From Lentibacillus siamensis (GTDB taxonomy: Bacteria; Bacillota; Bacilli; Bacillales; Amphibacillaceae), in the NCBI RefSeq assembly GCF_039522605.1, contig NZ_BAAADS010000025.1:537886-601885 (forward strand): 64,000 nucleotides of DNA, in the 5' to 3' direction. Every line of letters starts with the position of its first letter. The first letter of the stretch is position 1. A model generated the notes under the pieces. The model saw only the letters and a program-made list of their open reading frames with translations. It made no database searches and was not told the DNA's origin. Positions 51,161 to 58,935 of the stretch are shown one piece after another. The translations under genes were made by a program, and so were the position numbers.

Positions 51161-52284
51161 TGAAAGATCTGGTTAAATTTGAATTATATAAGATGTTTAC
51201 TCAAAAAACCATTTACCTTGTCGCAGCTCTTTTAATGATTGTCACCTTGTTTTTCCTGTATCAAATGAAAGGTCCGTCTCTTCATTCACTTTATCAAAAA
51301 TGGGAAGGTCCTGTAACAGCTCAAGAAATTGAATTAGCCAAACAAAAAGATGATGAGATAGTCCAGAAACAGGCAAACCCGAAAGCCGATATCTCTTGGA
51401 AAGAATTAAAGTTGCGAAATGTTTATGATGCTGTAATAGAGGTTGGAATGTACAATGCATCACAAAAAAGAAAAATTCATCATATTGAACAAAAAATAAA
51501 CAATCAAAAAAACCAATCAAACTATGTCCATCACAATCTAAATTTGAAAGAGAAAATGATAAAAGACATAGATTATCAGGATATGTACTATAATAGACCA
51601 GCTACACAAATTATTGATTTTGTAGGTACGTATGGCTATGTTATTTTGGGGGCACTCATTGTTGTAGGTCTTTCATCTATTTTCACGCAAGAAGTAACGA
51701 CCGGAGTTAACCAGTATATGTTAAGTTCCAAACTTGGCCGGCGAACGATAGTCCTTGCCAAAATCATAGCGTCCATCATATTTATCTTTATTTCATTGCT
51801 TTTCTTGGTAGGAATCGACCTGGTATATTGGATACTTACGGACGGGAATTACGGATGGAAAGCACCCCTTCAATCCATACAAAAGTTCTGGGAGTCTCCT
51901 TATTCCTTTGATTTAGGGTCATATTTATGGATTAAAGTAGCTTTCCAGTTCTTAGCAGCCTGTGGCTTTGCAATGTTTGTCCTATTGGTTTCGGCCTTAA
52001 CCAGAAATTCCATTATATCTTTTTTCATCAGCGGATTCGTTATTGCCTTTCCGATTTTAGTCGAACAATTTATTCCCTTTAATATGGATACTTTTTACAC
52101 GCTCCTTAAGTTCACCTATGCTGATATGATGATTGTGGATGTCTTGTTTCAGGAATTTAATACCGTTAATTTGTTTGGATATCCAGTTTTATATCCCATA
52201 TTTGCAATAGGACTGTTGGTAGTATCTACATCTTTAATTGTATATCTGCTTTACAAGGTAATGGCCAAGAAACAGGCTGCGTAA
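51160..52284 (+). CDS. ABC transporter permease (transposon cargo)
   Basis: 374 residues with a membrane segment at about 18-31, a large extracytoplasmic loop (about 35-150) that is charged and helical, and five further segments between about 160 and 367. This is the ABC-2 layout with an external sensor-like domain, as in permeases that detect or pump antimicrobial peptides. It is the last gene of the cargo operon and overlaps the ATPase gene stop by one base. Confidence 0.85.
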   Translation: MKDLVKFELYKMFTQKTIYLVAALLMIVTLFFLYQMKGPSLHSLYQKWEGPVTAQEIELAKQKDDEIVQKQANPKADISWKELKLRNVYDAVIEVGMYNASQKRKIHHIEQKINNQKNQSNYVHHNLNLKEKMIKDIDYQDMYYNRPATQIIDFVGTYGYVILGALIVVGLSSIFTQEVTTGVNQYMLSSKLGRRTIVLAKIIASIIFIFISLLFLVGIDLVYWILTDGNYGWKAPLQSIQKFWESPYSFDLGSYLWIKVAFQFLAACGFAMFVLLVSALTRNSIISFFISGFVIAFPILVEQFIPFNMDTFYTLLKFTYADMMIVDVLFQEFNTVNLFGYPVLYPIFAIGLLVVSTSLIVYLLYKVMAKKQAA

Positions 52285-52336
52285 AATATTAGTCTCCAGA
52301 TGTGAGGACACAATTTGGTATAAAAAAAATAGAAAA

Positions 52337-52362
52337 AGAGGAAATCTTAATCGATTTCCTCT
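52337..52362. terminator. Terminator between the convergent cargo genes
   Basis: AGAGGAAATC and GATTTCCTCT form a perfect 10-base stem with a six-base loop. On the minus strand it is followed by TTTTTCTATTTTTTTT, so it best serves the secreted-protein gene. Confidence 0.85.
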
Positions 52363-52379
52363 ACCCAATATTGATTATA

Positions 52380-52877
52380 TTAATCAAACCATTCGATTTT
52401 AATAGTTTCTTTTTTATCAGTTGACTTATTCAGTTCTACGTATAGTTCCTCTTTTCCAGAATCCCCACCAATACCACTCCAGGTTACACAATCTTTATTT
52501 TCACTTCCGGAATTAATCGTTTTTTCATCTTTATATTTATCATCCGGACTGACGGGGTCATTTTCCCACAACTGGACAGTGTAGTCATGATGTAGATCGG
52601 TGAAACACGCTTTAACACCACCACCGGCAAAAGAATGGGGGGTAGTGACATAATCTCCATCTACTTCTTTCCACTTATCAAGAGCTACGGTTTGCCAACC
52701 AGATTTATCGGTAGGGTGGTATTCTTTCGAAAATGCAGGTGTACTAAAAGGCTCTGATGGTTGATCTGGAGCATTATAAACGATACCATTTTCATTTGTA
52801 CCTGCCGCAAATGCCGGGGTAGTTATAACAGCTGCTAATATCATAGAAGTTAAAATAGTTGTTAGGAGTTTTCTCAA
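52380..52877 (-). CDS. Secreted protein of unknown function (transposon cargo)
   Basis: 165 residues from a TTG at 52877, supported by a near-perfect GGGAGGTGATT seven bases before it. A signal peptide of about 25 residues ends at AFA-AG. The mature part is polar, with two cysteines (CFTD and DCVTW) that could form a disulfide, and ends in an acidic tail. I do not recognise the family. It faces the ABC operon inside the transposon and might be its ligand, a bacteriocin-like product or an extracellular binding protein. Confidence 0.75.
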   Translation of the reverse strand: MRKLLTTILTSMILAAVITTPAFAAGTNENGIVYNAPDQPSEPFSTPAFSKEYHPTDKSGWQTVALDKWKEVDGDYVTTPHSFAGGGVKACFTDLHHDYTVQLWENDPVSPDDKYKDEKTINSGSENKDCVTWSGIGGDSGKEELYVELNKSTDKKETIKIEWFD

Positions 52878-52928
52878 GTTAATCACCTCCCTTCCAAAGG
52901 AGCCGGTTAATAATATCGGAAATACCAA

Positions 52929-53137
52929 AAACCGGATGGAATTTTACAATAATTTTACTTCCTTTACTCTTTTATATCATAAATGCTAGATTTGTAAATA
53001 TATTTTAACAAAAAATGAGCATTAAGAACTATAAATATTTTGACAATTAATACAAAAGCCCCCCCCTAAAATTTGCCTGACTTGTAATTGACAAAGTTTG
53101 TTAAACTTTTAAAATCCTAAGTGAGTTTTATTCCCAC
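52929..53137. other. AT-rich intergenic region inside the transposon
   Basis: No gene is visible between the secreted-protein gene and the right inverted repeat. It contains a C-tract (CCCCCCC near 53064) and AT-rich sequence that should hold the secreted protein's promoter. Confidence 0.4.
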
Positions 53138-53175
53138 GCTATGTCCTAATTTTACACGTATCTCGGAGTACCCCC

Positions 53176-53362
53176 ATGTTGTTCATACTTTTTGTCATCA
53201 TTTAATGTATATACCGTAATCGTGTCCAGCATTGGGTTTACTATCCAATACTCCTTGACACCATAGTTCATATAGATGTTCAGCTTTGTCACCAAATCAT
53301 GAGATTGATTGGAAGGGCTTAAAATTTCAACAACCACGATTTTAACAATAGGGTAGGTTTAA
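53176..53362 (-). pseudogene. Uma2-family gene, central fragment lacking its N-terminus
   Basis: The minus strand reads PIVKIVVVEILSPSNQSHDLVTK, then YGVKEYWIVNP and TVYTLNDDKKYEQH, ending at the transposon. VEILSPS, D and the K..Y/EYWIVNP stretch are Uma2 (DUF820) motifs. Roughly the first 100 residues of a normal Uma2 protein are absent: the frame begins right after the nfo stop. So the gene was truncated as well as interrupted. The rest of the C-terminus is at 44711-44794. Confidence 0.8.
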
Positions 53363-53367
53363 ATTTT

Positions 53368-54201
53368 CTATCCCCACCGCTCCTGCAGTAACTTAATCTC
53401 CTTTCGGTGTGAAACCACCTCTTTCGGCGTCTCCAAAATAAACGGCACATCCGTTAAATCCGTTGTCTGCATCAGCTGATCAAATTGTTCCAGACGAATA
53501 TACCCACCTTCAAAAATATTAGCATGACGGTCTTTTCCTGAGCCGGCAGCATATTTGGAGTTGTTGAAATGAATAGCTTTAAGGTGCTCAAAGTAGCCGA
53601 GTTCCGTCCCATTCTCGAGTACTTCATCCCAGTTTTGACCATTCCATAAACCGCTTGCAAATGCGTGGCAGGTATCCAGGCAGAAACCTATTTTTTCCTG
53701 CTGCTCCGATAAGTGCCGCACCTGAACAAGTTCCTCGAGCGTTGTTCCGATTGTGCCGGGTTTTCCGCCGGTATTTTCCAGCAGTATTTTGCATGTGCCT
53801 TTCCATTCGTCAAGCACTTCATCCAGCATATTAATCATGAGCCGGTAACTTGCGAGTGGATCATGATCATTGATTAGCTTGCCGAAGTGTACGACGACAC
53901 CAATTGACCCGCATGCATCGGCTATCTCAAGATCATTTTTCAGCGATTGCACGACGTTTTCTTTTTTCTTATCCGATTTTGGCGTGAGTGATGTTGGATA
54001 TGGTGTATGAGCGATGGACTCGAGGTTGTTTTCAGCACAAAACGTTTTGCAGGCCGTCGCATCGTCAATGCTGAAATCTTTCACGGACAGACTTCGCGGG
54101 TTTTTGGGGAAATATTGAAAAGCTGCTGCATTCATCGCCGCTGCTTGTTTTGCAGCGCCTAGATATCCATTTCGTATCGATACATGACTGCCAAATTTCA
54201 T
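53368..54201 (-). CDS. nfo: Endonuclease IV (AP endonuclease)
   Basis: 277 residues, ATG at 54201 after AGGTGAG. It has the TIM-barrel metal sites of the family: GSHVS at the start, HFGKL near 108, LLENTGGKPGTIG near 143, FCLDTCHAFASG near 173, HFNNSKYAAGSGKDRHANI near 210 and ILETP near 257. It cuts the DNA backbone at abasic sites for base-excision repair. The gene is immediately next to the damaged Uma2 fragment. The product is a little shorter than some homologues but all motifs are there. Confidence 0.96.
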   Translation of the reverse strand: MKFGSHVSIRNGYLGAAKQAAAMNAAAFQYFPKNPRSLSVKDFSIDDATACKTFCAENNLESIAHTPYPTSLTPKSDKKKENVVQSLKNDLEIADACGSIGVVVHFGKLINDHDPLASYRLMINMLDEVLDEWKGTCKILLENTGGKPGTIGTTLEELVQVRHLSEQQEKIGFCLDTCHAFASGLWNGQNWDEVLENGTELGYFEHLKAIHFNNSKYAAGSGKDRHANIFEGGYIRLEQFDQLMQTTDLTDVPFILETPKEVVSHRKEIKLLQERWG

Positions 54202-54294
54202 AAAAGCTCACCTGCTGTTGACATTGTGTCCAATAAAATGTAAGGCAGGGCCACTTCCGAAGAATGAGGCCTGCCCCAGAATCTGTCCGGCAAT

Positions 54295-54471
54295 TCAGTC
54301 AGATTTTTGATCAATCGTTCCTTCTGCATAATCGTCTGATACCTGCTCGTGCGTTTCGGCCATTCCCTTTTCAAATTGACTTTTCCCCTTATAATAAGAG
54401 GCATTAAAATTGTGTTTCGCAATGTTGCTGCTGTCTTTTTTGTCGATTTTATTCTTCCGTTTGTCCTGCAT
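54295..54471 (-). CDS. YozQ-like (DUF4025) small protein
   Basis: 58 residues from the ATG at 54471. The C-terminal motif GMAETHEQVSDDYAEGTIDQ is the DUF4025 signature; the first 25 residues are very Lys/Asp-rich. Relatives are found in sporulating Bacillaceae. The function is unknown. A much longer frame from 54633 is not supported by a ribosome site. Confidence 0.75.
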   Translation of the reverse strand: MQDKRKNKIDKKDSSNIAKHNFNASYYKGKSQFEKGMAETHEQVSDDYAEGTIDQKSD

Positions 54472-54592
54472 CGTTAACCCTCCATTAAATTGATTTCCTT
54501 CACAACTTATCTTGCAGCAAACCAGGCTTTTCATGCAGACACGAAAATACTGCGCTCCGTTTCCATGGAACACAGTATTCTGATAGGAATCG

Positions 54593-54802
54593 TTAGTTTT
54601 CCGAACGGCCGTTTGTGCAGCAGCACTGTTCATGTTGAAATACTTCTGCTAATTTCTGCTGCATCCGGCAGGGCAGCATCCTGTAGAATAACCCCTGGTA
54701 TTTGATGTCCAGCAGTCCTAATATGACAACGATCCCTAGTATGATCGAAACAAGTGATCTTTTATCCAAATTTGTCCGCTCCCGTCGAATATACTCAGTC
54801 AC
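54593..54802 (-). CDS. Small single-span membrane protein
   Basis: 69 residues from a GTG at 54802 that overlaps the end of the zinc-ribbon gene. One membrane segment (about 16-33, LVSIILGIVVILGLL) follows a basic N-terminus, and a Cys-rich end (CCCT) closes the protein. I do not recognise it. Overlap with the upstream gene supports a two-gene unit. Confidence 0.5.
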   Translation of the reverse strand: MTEYIRRERTNLDKRSLVSIILGIVVILGLLDIKYQGLFYRMLPCRMQQKLAEVFQHEQCCCTNGRSEN

Positions 54803-54983
54803 GCAGCTTTTTCGGATCGTTTACTTTTATCGAAACGACCTCTCCGCAATCCAAACATATCGTGTATACTTTTTCTGTTCCAATTGCCATTTTCTTATCC
54901 ACCGGACGCAAATTAATGTAATCCATTGCCTCTGTAAATGCATCCCCTCCACAATTGTGGCACGTCTTGTCCAATTCCATCAT
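54795..54983 (-). CDS. Small zinc-ribbon-like protein
   Basis: 62 residues. Two CxxC pairs (CHNCGG at 8-13 and CLDCGE near 44-49) surround a short beta-rich core, which fits a zinc ribbon. MMELDKTC at the start is preceded by GGAGG. No known family comes to mind; a protein- or nucleic-acid-binding adaptor is possible. It overlaps the small membrane protein gene. Confidence 0.65.
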   Translation of the reverse strand: MMELDKTCHNCGGDAFTEAMDYINLRPVDKKMAIGTEKVYTICLDCGEVVSIKVNDPKKLRD

Positions 54984-55059
54984 TTAGCCCTCCATCACAT
55001 TTATTCTAAGTTCAGCTTACCAGAGGACAGCGGAATGAGCTATATAAAAATACAAGAGC

Positions 55060-55260
55060 AAAAGCGGAAGCGCCCGTTTAGCGACGTACAAACTGCGCCC
55101 TGCCATTTAGTGTGGGTCGGCGTTGCCGCGCAAAGCGGCGGTTTTAGCCGATCTTCCTTAAATGAGATAAAGGAAACACGCCCCTTCATAGGGGTGTGTC
55201 GACGTTGGCGCGGGAGGCCGGTTTTAGTCGGCCTTCTTTAAAGTACGAACCGATGTTGAC
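55060..55260. repeat. Structured GC-rich intergenic element with paired direct repeats
   Basis: The 480-base gap 54984-55463 has no gene. Two diverged direct copies of about 43 bases occur at 55129-55172 and 55197-55240 (TCGGCGTTG..GGCGGTTTTAGCCGATCTTCCTT and TCGACGTTG..GGCCGGTTTTAGTCGGCCTTCTTT). Each can fold into a hairpin, and an ACACGCCCC / GGGGTGTGT hairpin lies between them. The preceding AGCGGAAGCGCCCG stretch is reminiscent of dispersed intergenic repeats of Bacillaceae. The region 55261-55420 shows nothing that I recognise. Confidence 0.5.
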
Positions 55261-55420
55261 TTTCACCACTCGGGTATAAGTGCGACTAAGCCTCTGGTTT
55301 CACCATCGGCAAGTCTTCTTTATCGTAGTGAGGAAGTGTGAAGTTTGGGACTGCGCTAAATGCTCGTCCCACCAAGTTCACTGCTAGTCGCTGGGTGCTG
55401 GAGCCGGACAAACAAAAAAC

Positions 55421-55441
55421 CGTATCCGCTCACCGAATACG
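55421..55441 (-). terminator. Terminator of the sinI-like gene
   Basis: CGTAT..CG and CG..ATACG form a short stem; on the minus strand it is followed by GTTTTTTGTTTG, 23 bases after the stop. Confidence 0.7.
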
Positions 55442-55463
55442 ATTCCCCGTTGCTAGGTTAATG

Positions 55464-55658
55464 TTACGCTCCATGAAGATGGCCGTCTTTTGCCACCTTT
55501 CCAACTTTGCCGGCAACTTCTGAGGACACCTTAGTGGTCCTTAGGGTTCCATGCCCATATAAAAAGGATCGTATTTCTCCCTTGCTCAAGCCCAGTTCCC
55601 TTGCTGCTTTAATAAGAACAACCCATTCATCATCAAGTTTACCATGCAAATCAGTCAT
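55464..55658 (-). CDS. SinI-family anti-repressor homologue
   Basis: 64 residues from the ATG at 55658 after AAGGAGGAG. LDDEWVVLIKAARELGLSKGEIRSFL matches the SinI helical hook that binds SinR (Bacillus: LDQEWVELMVEAKEANISPEEIRKYL type). The C-terminal 25 residues are Gly/Lys/His-rich and unlike SinI. In Bacillus, SinI disables the biofilm and motility repressor SinR. No SinR homologue is next to it, so it probably acts on a regulator encoded elsewhere. Confidence 0.8.
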   Translation of the reverse strand: MTDLHGKLDDEWVVLIKAARELGLSKGEIRSFLYGHGTLRTTKVSSEVAGKVGKVAKDGHLHGA

Positions 55659-55874
55659 ACACTCCTCCTTCACTTTCTTTGCTAACTCACACCAGGCGGC
55701 CCAATCTTTTTTGATGGATACCAATAAGCTGCCAAATTTTTTGACAGATATGCTTCTTACTGGACTATCAGATTTGTATTCCCGCGGCGTATGCTGTGGT
55801 GGGAACATTCTACTACGACGCTACCATATCCCCCATTACCGATTCATTACCAGCCGGGAAAAATTTAAATTGAT

Positions 55875-57380
55875 TCAACCGATCCGAATCCTCGTTTCCA
55901 GTTCCGAAAGCCGCTCCTGTAAATGGATATCATTCTGATAATAATGAACAGCCAATTTCATATAGTCAATGCAGATGATACGGTCATTGTTCTTTTCATG
56001 ATAGTCAGCAAGAAACAGTGCCATTGTACCCTGTTCTTGTTCCAAGTAATTGCGGAGATCGATAAACCATTCGTCGTACAATCCCGGCAGCGGGTTATCC
56101 GGTGCTTCCCTAAGCAGTTGTCTGTAAGATTCCGCCCGCGCCACAGCATTGTTAAGCTGGTGGGCATGCTTGATTTTTTCCATATAATCACGAATATCGC
56201 ATTGAATATGCCCACGTAAAAACACAAATTCCTTATCACTCTCCAGAATCGGAGTGTTTGTATTAGTCTCAAACAATTTCTTCAGATGGTGCAGAGCGAC
56301 ACGCAGGCTGTTTTTGGCACTTTTTAGATCAGTTTCCGGCCAAAACACATCACACAGCTCCTCCCTTGTCACCGATTGTTTCATGGCAAGATAGACGAGC
56401 AGCTGCATTGCTTTTCGTTTACTCCATTGACCATGCACCCGCTGACCACCCAAGTAGACACTGAAGCCGTTCATACAGTTAACATCCAATGTACCAGTAT
56501 GTACTTTTATTGAGTTAATTTCTCTGTACAGTTCGTCGTTCAGTTTTTGACGATAATCCCTGTAGTTCTGGTCCGGCTTGCTTGTGCTTTTTTCAATGAA
56601 TTGATGAATCCAATCCGACACCAGACCAGGCTGATCCATCTGCATCATAAACGAGGCATTCGGTACGATGAAATGTTTCGCATTTGGATAAAGTTGAACA
56701 CTTGCACCAAACAATTCAGGCGGATAGACGGTATCTTCCGCTCCTGACAGCATTAATGTCGGTACATGCACCCGCCCTAATTGTTCCGCTGCATCATCCT
56801 CAAAATGATTACGGAACAGGGCAAAATAATCCTCCGGGGCGACCCGGTCATATGCCTCAAACAGAACGGCTGCTTTTTCTTCGGTGAGTGGATAGCAGTT
56901 TTGTGTGATAATCATTTTGGCCAATGGGTGTAAAGAGCCGACTTCCTCCACCCACTCTCTGCGTCGTTGAATAATGTTATTGCCGAGTTTTTTTGGAAAG
57001 TAAACCGGAGCTGTCATCAATGTCAGTGTCTGCATGTTTTGTGTGTGCTGATTTCCAGCATGCCTGACACCAATAAATCCGGAAAAACCCTGTGTAATCA
57101 AGTGGTAATTCCGGATGTCGAATACGTTAATGAGAAAAGCCAAATCCTCTGTCAGCAAATCAAGCGACAAGGTTTCATTACCTGGTTCGCTTTTTCCAAA
57201 TCCGCGTAAATCATACATAAATACATGATAATGCCGTAAAAAATACGGTACGATATGCTGCCAGCTGTTCATGTCAGGTCCCAATCCGTGCAACAGGATG
57301 AGCGTCTCCTGTGCATACGGGTTTTCCGACCTATATTTCCGGTAATGAAAGGAAATATTATTTCGCCTAATGTACGGCAT
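55875..57380 (-). CDS. Alpha/beta-hydrolase-fold sensor fused to SARP-like DNA-binding and BTAD domains
   Basis: 501 residues from the ATG at 57380 (GGGAGTG before it). Residues of about 1-265 are an alpha/beta-hydrolase fold (LILLHGLGPDMNSW, DLRGFGKSEP). The nucleophile elbow is QGFSGFIG, so the last Gly of GxSxG is lost, and the usual catalytic His position reads PNASFMMQ. It is probably not an active esterase. Residues of about 300-375 form a winged helix (KRKAMQLLVYLAM, REELCDVFWPE, SAKNSLRVALHHLKKL), followed by a BTAD-like helical repeat region to 500. I infer a transcription factor whose dead hydrolase domain binds a small ligand. Confidence 0.75.
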   Translation of the reverse strand: MPYIRRNNISFHYRKYRSENPYAQETLILLHGLGPDMNSWQHIVPYFLRHYHVFMYDLRGFGKSEPGNETLSLDLLTEDLAFLINVFDIRNYHLITQGFSGFIGVRHAGNQHTQNMQTLTLMTAPVYFPKKLGNNIIQRRREWVEEVGSLHPLAKMIITQNCYPLTEEKAAVLFEAYDRVAPEDYFALFRNHFEDDAAEQLGRVHVPTLMLSGAEDTVYPPELFGASVQLYPNAKHFIVPNASFMMQMDQPGLVSDWIHQFIEKSTSKPDQNYRDYRQKLNDELYREINSIKVHTGTLDVNCMNGFSVYLGGQRVHGQWSKRKAMQLLVYLAMKQSVTREELCDVFWPETDLKSAKNSLRVALHHLKKLFETNTNTPILESDKEFVFLRGHIQCDIRDYMEKIKHAHQLNNAVARAESYRQLLREAPDNPLPGLYDEWFIDLRNYLEQEQGTMALFLADYHEKNNDRIICIDYMKLAVHYYQNDIHLQERLSELETRIRIG

Positions 57381-57682
57381 CAACAACACTCCCAATGTGA
57401 ATTATTCCCCGGGAAATCCCGGAAAGTACATTCCATCTGTGTTCGTCCATCTATGTAGTTATGATAGGTGTCCAGCTATGAAACAAAATGTGCACCCAAT
57501 CTCAAAGCGCTGGTTCTTTATTCTTATGCTACCAAACTTTTGACATGCAAACTAGAAAAAAATTCCAACAATTGCATGCCTATACGCGCATTTGTATACC
57601 TTACAATATGCTTATGCCGTGCAGGTAATGCGTTAAACCGATATAATAAGGGTACAGTAAATTTCAACTGGGTGGTGTAACG

Positions 57683-58264
57683 ATGAAACACTTAGCTGTA
57701 TTTTGCGGTTCAAGCAATGGACTGTCCGAGGCTTACAGAGATGGTGCTGTTCAGCTGGGACAGGAACTGGCAAAACAGCATATCACACTTGTGTATGGTG
57801 GGTCGAGCATTGGGATTATGGGTGCCGTTGCAAATACCGTTCTGGAAAACGGCGGCAATGTTATTGGTATTATTCCCAAAATGCTGGAGGCAAAAGAAAT
57901 CTCCCATCCAAATTTGACAGAGCTGATTGTGGTGGATTCGATGCATGAACGCAAGGCAAAAATGGCCGAGCTGGCTGATGGATTTATGGCCTTGCCTGGC
58001 GGGACAGGAACATTGGAGGAATTCATCGAAGTTTTCACTTGGGCACAGCTTGGAATGCATCAGAAACCATGTGGCCTTCTGAACATTAACCATTATTATG
58101 ACCCGCTAATATCTCTGATACATCATATGGCAGATCAAGCATTTCTACAGGAACAATTTCGTGAGATGGCTTTGGTTGATAATCGTCCGGATGTCTTGCT
58201 GGATAAATTCAATTCATACGAGCCACCTGCCGTAAGAACGTATATTAATCGGAAACAAACGTGA
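57683..58264 (+). CDS. LOG-family protein (TIGR00730)
   Basis: 193 residues, ATG at 57683 after GGTGGTG. AVFCGSSNG at the start, VYGGSSIGIMG near 33 and the PGGTGTLEEF motif near 106 define the LOG family. Members release free base from nucleoside 5'-monophosphates (cytokinin-type phosphoribohydrolase), and bacterial versions act in nucleotide salvage or homeostasis. A TATAAT box at 57642-57647 is plausible as its -10. It is divergent from the hydrolase-fold regulator gene, which may control it. Confidence 0.92.
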   Translation: MKHLAVFCGSSNGLSEAYRDGAVQLGQELAKQHITLVYGGSSIGIMGAVANTVLENGGNVIGIIPKMLEAKEISHPNLTELIVVDSMHERKAKMAELADGFMALPGGTGTLEEFIEVFTWAQLGMHQKPCGLLNINHYYDPLISLIHHMADQAFLQEQFREMALVDNRPDVLLDKFNSYEPPAVRTYINRKQT

Positions 58265-58354
58265 ATTGACGTTGTAAAAATTAGAAACTTGGTTGTCAAC
58301 AAGCTTTTGGTTAACAGCCAGTAAGAAAGGATTTAATTCTTAACCGCCAACTAA

Positions 58355-58394
58355 ACAACCACCCGGTCCAATACACCTGGGTCCGGGTGGTTGT
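58355..58394. terminator. Terminator between LOG and the RHH gene
   Basis: ACAACCACCCGG and CCGGGTGGTTGT form a perfect 12-base stem over a 16-base loop, between two convergent genes. Confidence 0.8.
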
Positions 58395-58500
58395 CTGATT
58401 TATACAACTTGATCGTTTTCACGAGGTTACCACAATCAGCGACCCCGCCCTGTCTCACGATTTTTTGTTTCAAGCAGATTTTCCTGTTCATCATTATGTC

Positions 58501-58665
58501 TTACGATGTGTGACTTTTCTCGTACCTTAAATACATGGCAATCGCATCATCGGCAATCTGTTTCAGTGACTGTTCCTTTTGCAGCGCGAGAATTTTCAGC
58601 TCCCGATGCAATGTCGGATCAATCCTGATTTGTTTGTCCTCGTATGTCTTTTTATCTGCTGCCAT
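58501..58665 (-). CDS. Ribbon-helix-helix (Arc/CopG-type) small protein
   Basis: 54 residues from an ATG at 58665 with GGGGA upstream, ending in TAA at 58501. KQIRIDPTLHRELKILALQKEQSLKQIADDAI has the beta-strand and two helices of a ribbon-helix-helix DNA-binding protein. Such proteins are often antitoxins or plasmid-type repressors, but no toxin-like gene is adjacent. It may be an orphan regulator. Confidence 0.75.
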   Translation of the reverse strand: MAADKKTYEDKQIRIDPTLHRELKILALQKEQSLKQIADDAIAMYLRYEKSHTS

Positions 58666-58850
58666 TTCTTGTAAATCCCCCTAATTGATCTCTTTTTACA
58701 CCATTTCTTTGTCAGATTATTCAGCATGACAACTATAGCTTACACTAAATATGGTCTTATGTCACATCATCTACTGATTAATGCAAGGTAAATATTACCA
58801 TCTGTTGTATACAAGGCAGACTTATGATCGAGGAAAAGTTGTTAAATGAA

Positions 58851-58893
58851 AAATCGTGGATATCCTTTACGAAATCATGGAGATATGTTTGTC
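58851..58893. repeat. Two-unit 21-bp repeat behind the dehydrogenase gene
   Basis: AAATCGTGGATAT at 58851 and AAATCATGGAGATAT at 58872 are exactly 21 bases apart and lie 43-85 bases beyond the SDR stop. The gap 58666-58935 shows nothing else I can name. It matches the spacing of the other three arrays but is short, so it could be chance. Confidence 0.45.
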
Positions 58894-58935
58894 GGCCTTT
58901 TCGTACATATATTTTGTGAAATTAAATAGGCTTCA

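Larger units (their letters stand above)
44800..53175. mobile_element. Complete Tn3-family transposon, Tn4430-like, 8376 bp
   Basis: The ends are inverted repeats of about 37 bases (44800-44837 and 53138-53175), starting GGGGGTACTCCGAGATACGT and identical until the last base. They are flanked by ATGTT duplications. The left part carries TnpA and a TnpI-like tyrosine recombinase, both on the minus strand, with a resolution site upstream of tnpI, the Tn4430 arrangement. The right part is cargo: sigma factor, membrane protein, ABC transporter and a secreted protein. Near-identical ends and clean duplications suggest a recent insertion. Confidence 0.95.

Noticed and set aside
53152..53337. A complete small gene starting with VVEILSPS at the right transposon end
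   Set aside because: It begins in the middle of an Uma2 domain and ends inside the transposon repeat, so it is a gene fragment.
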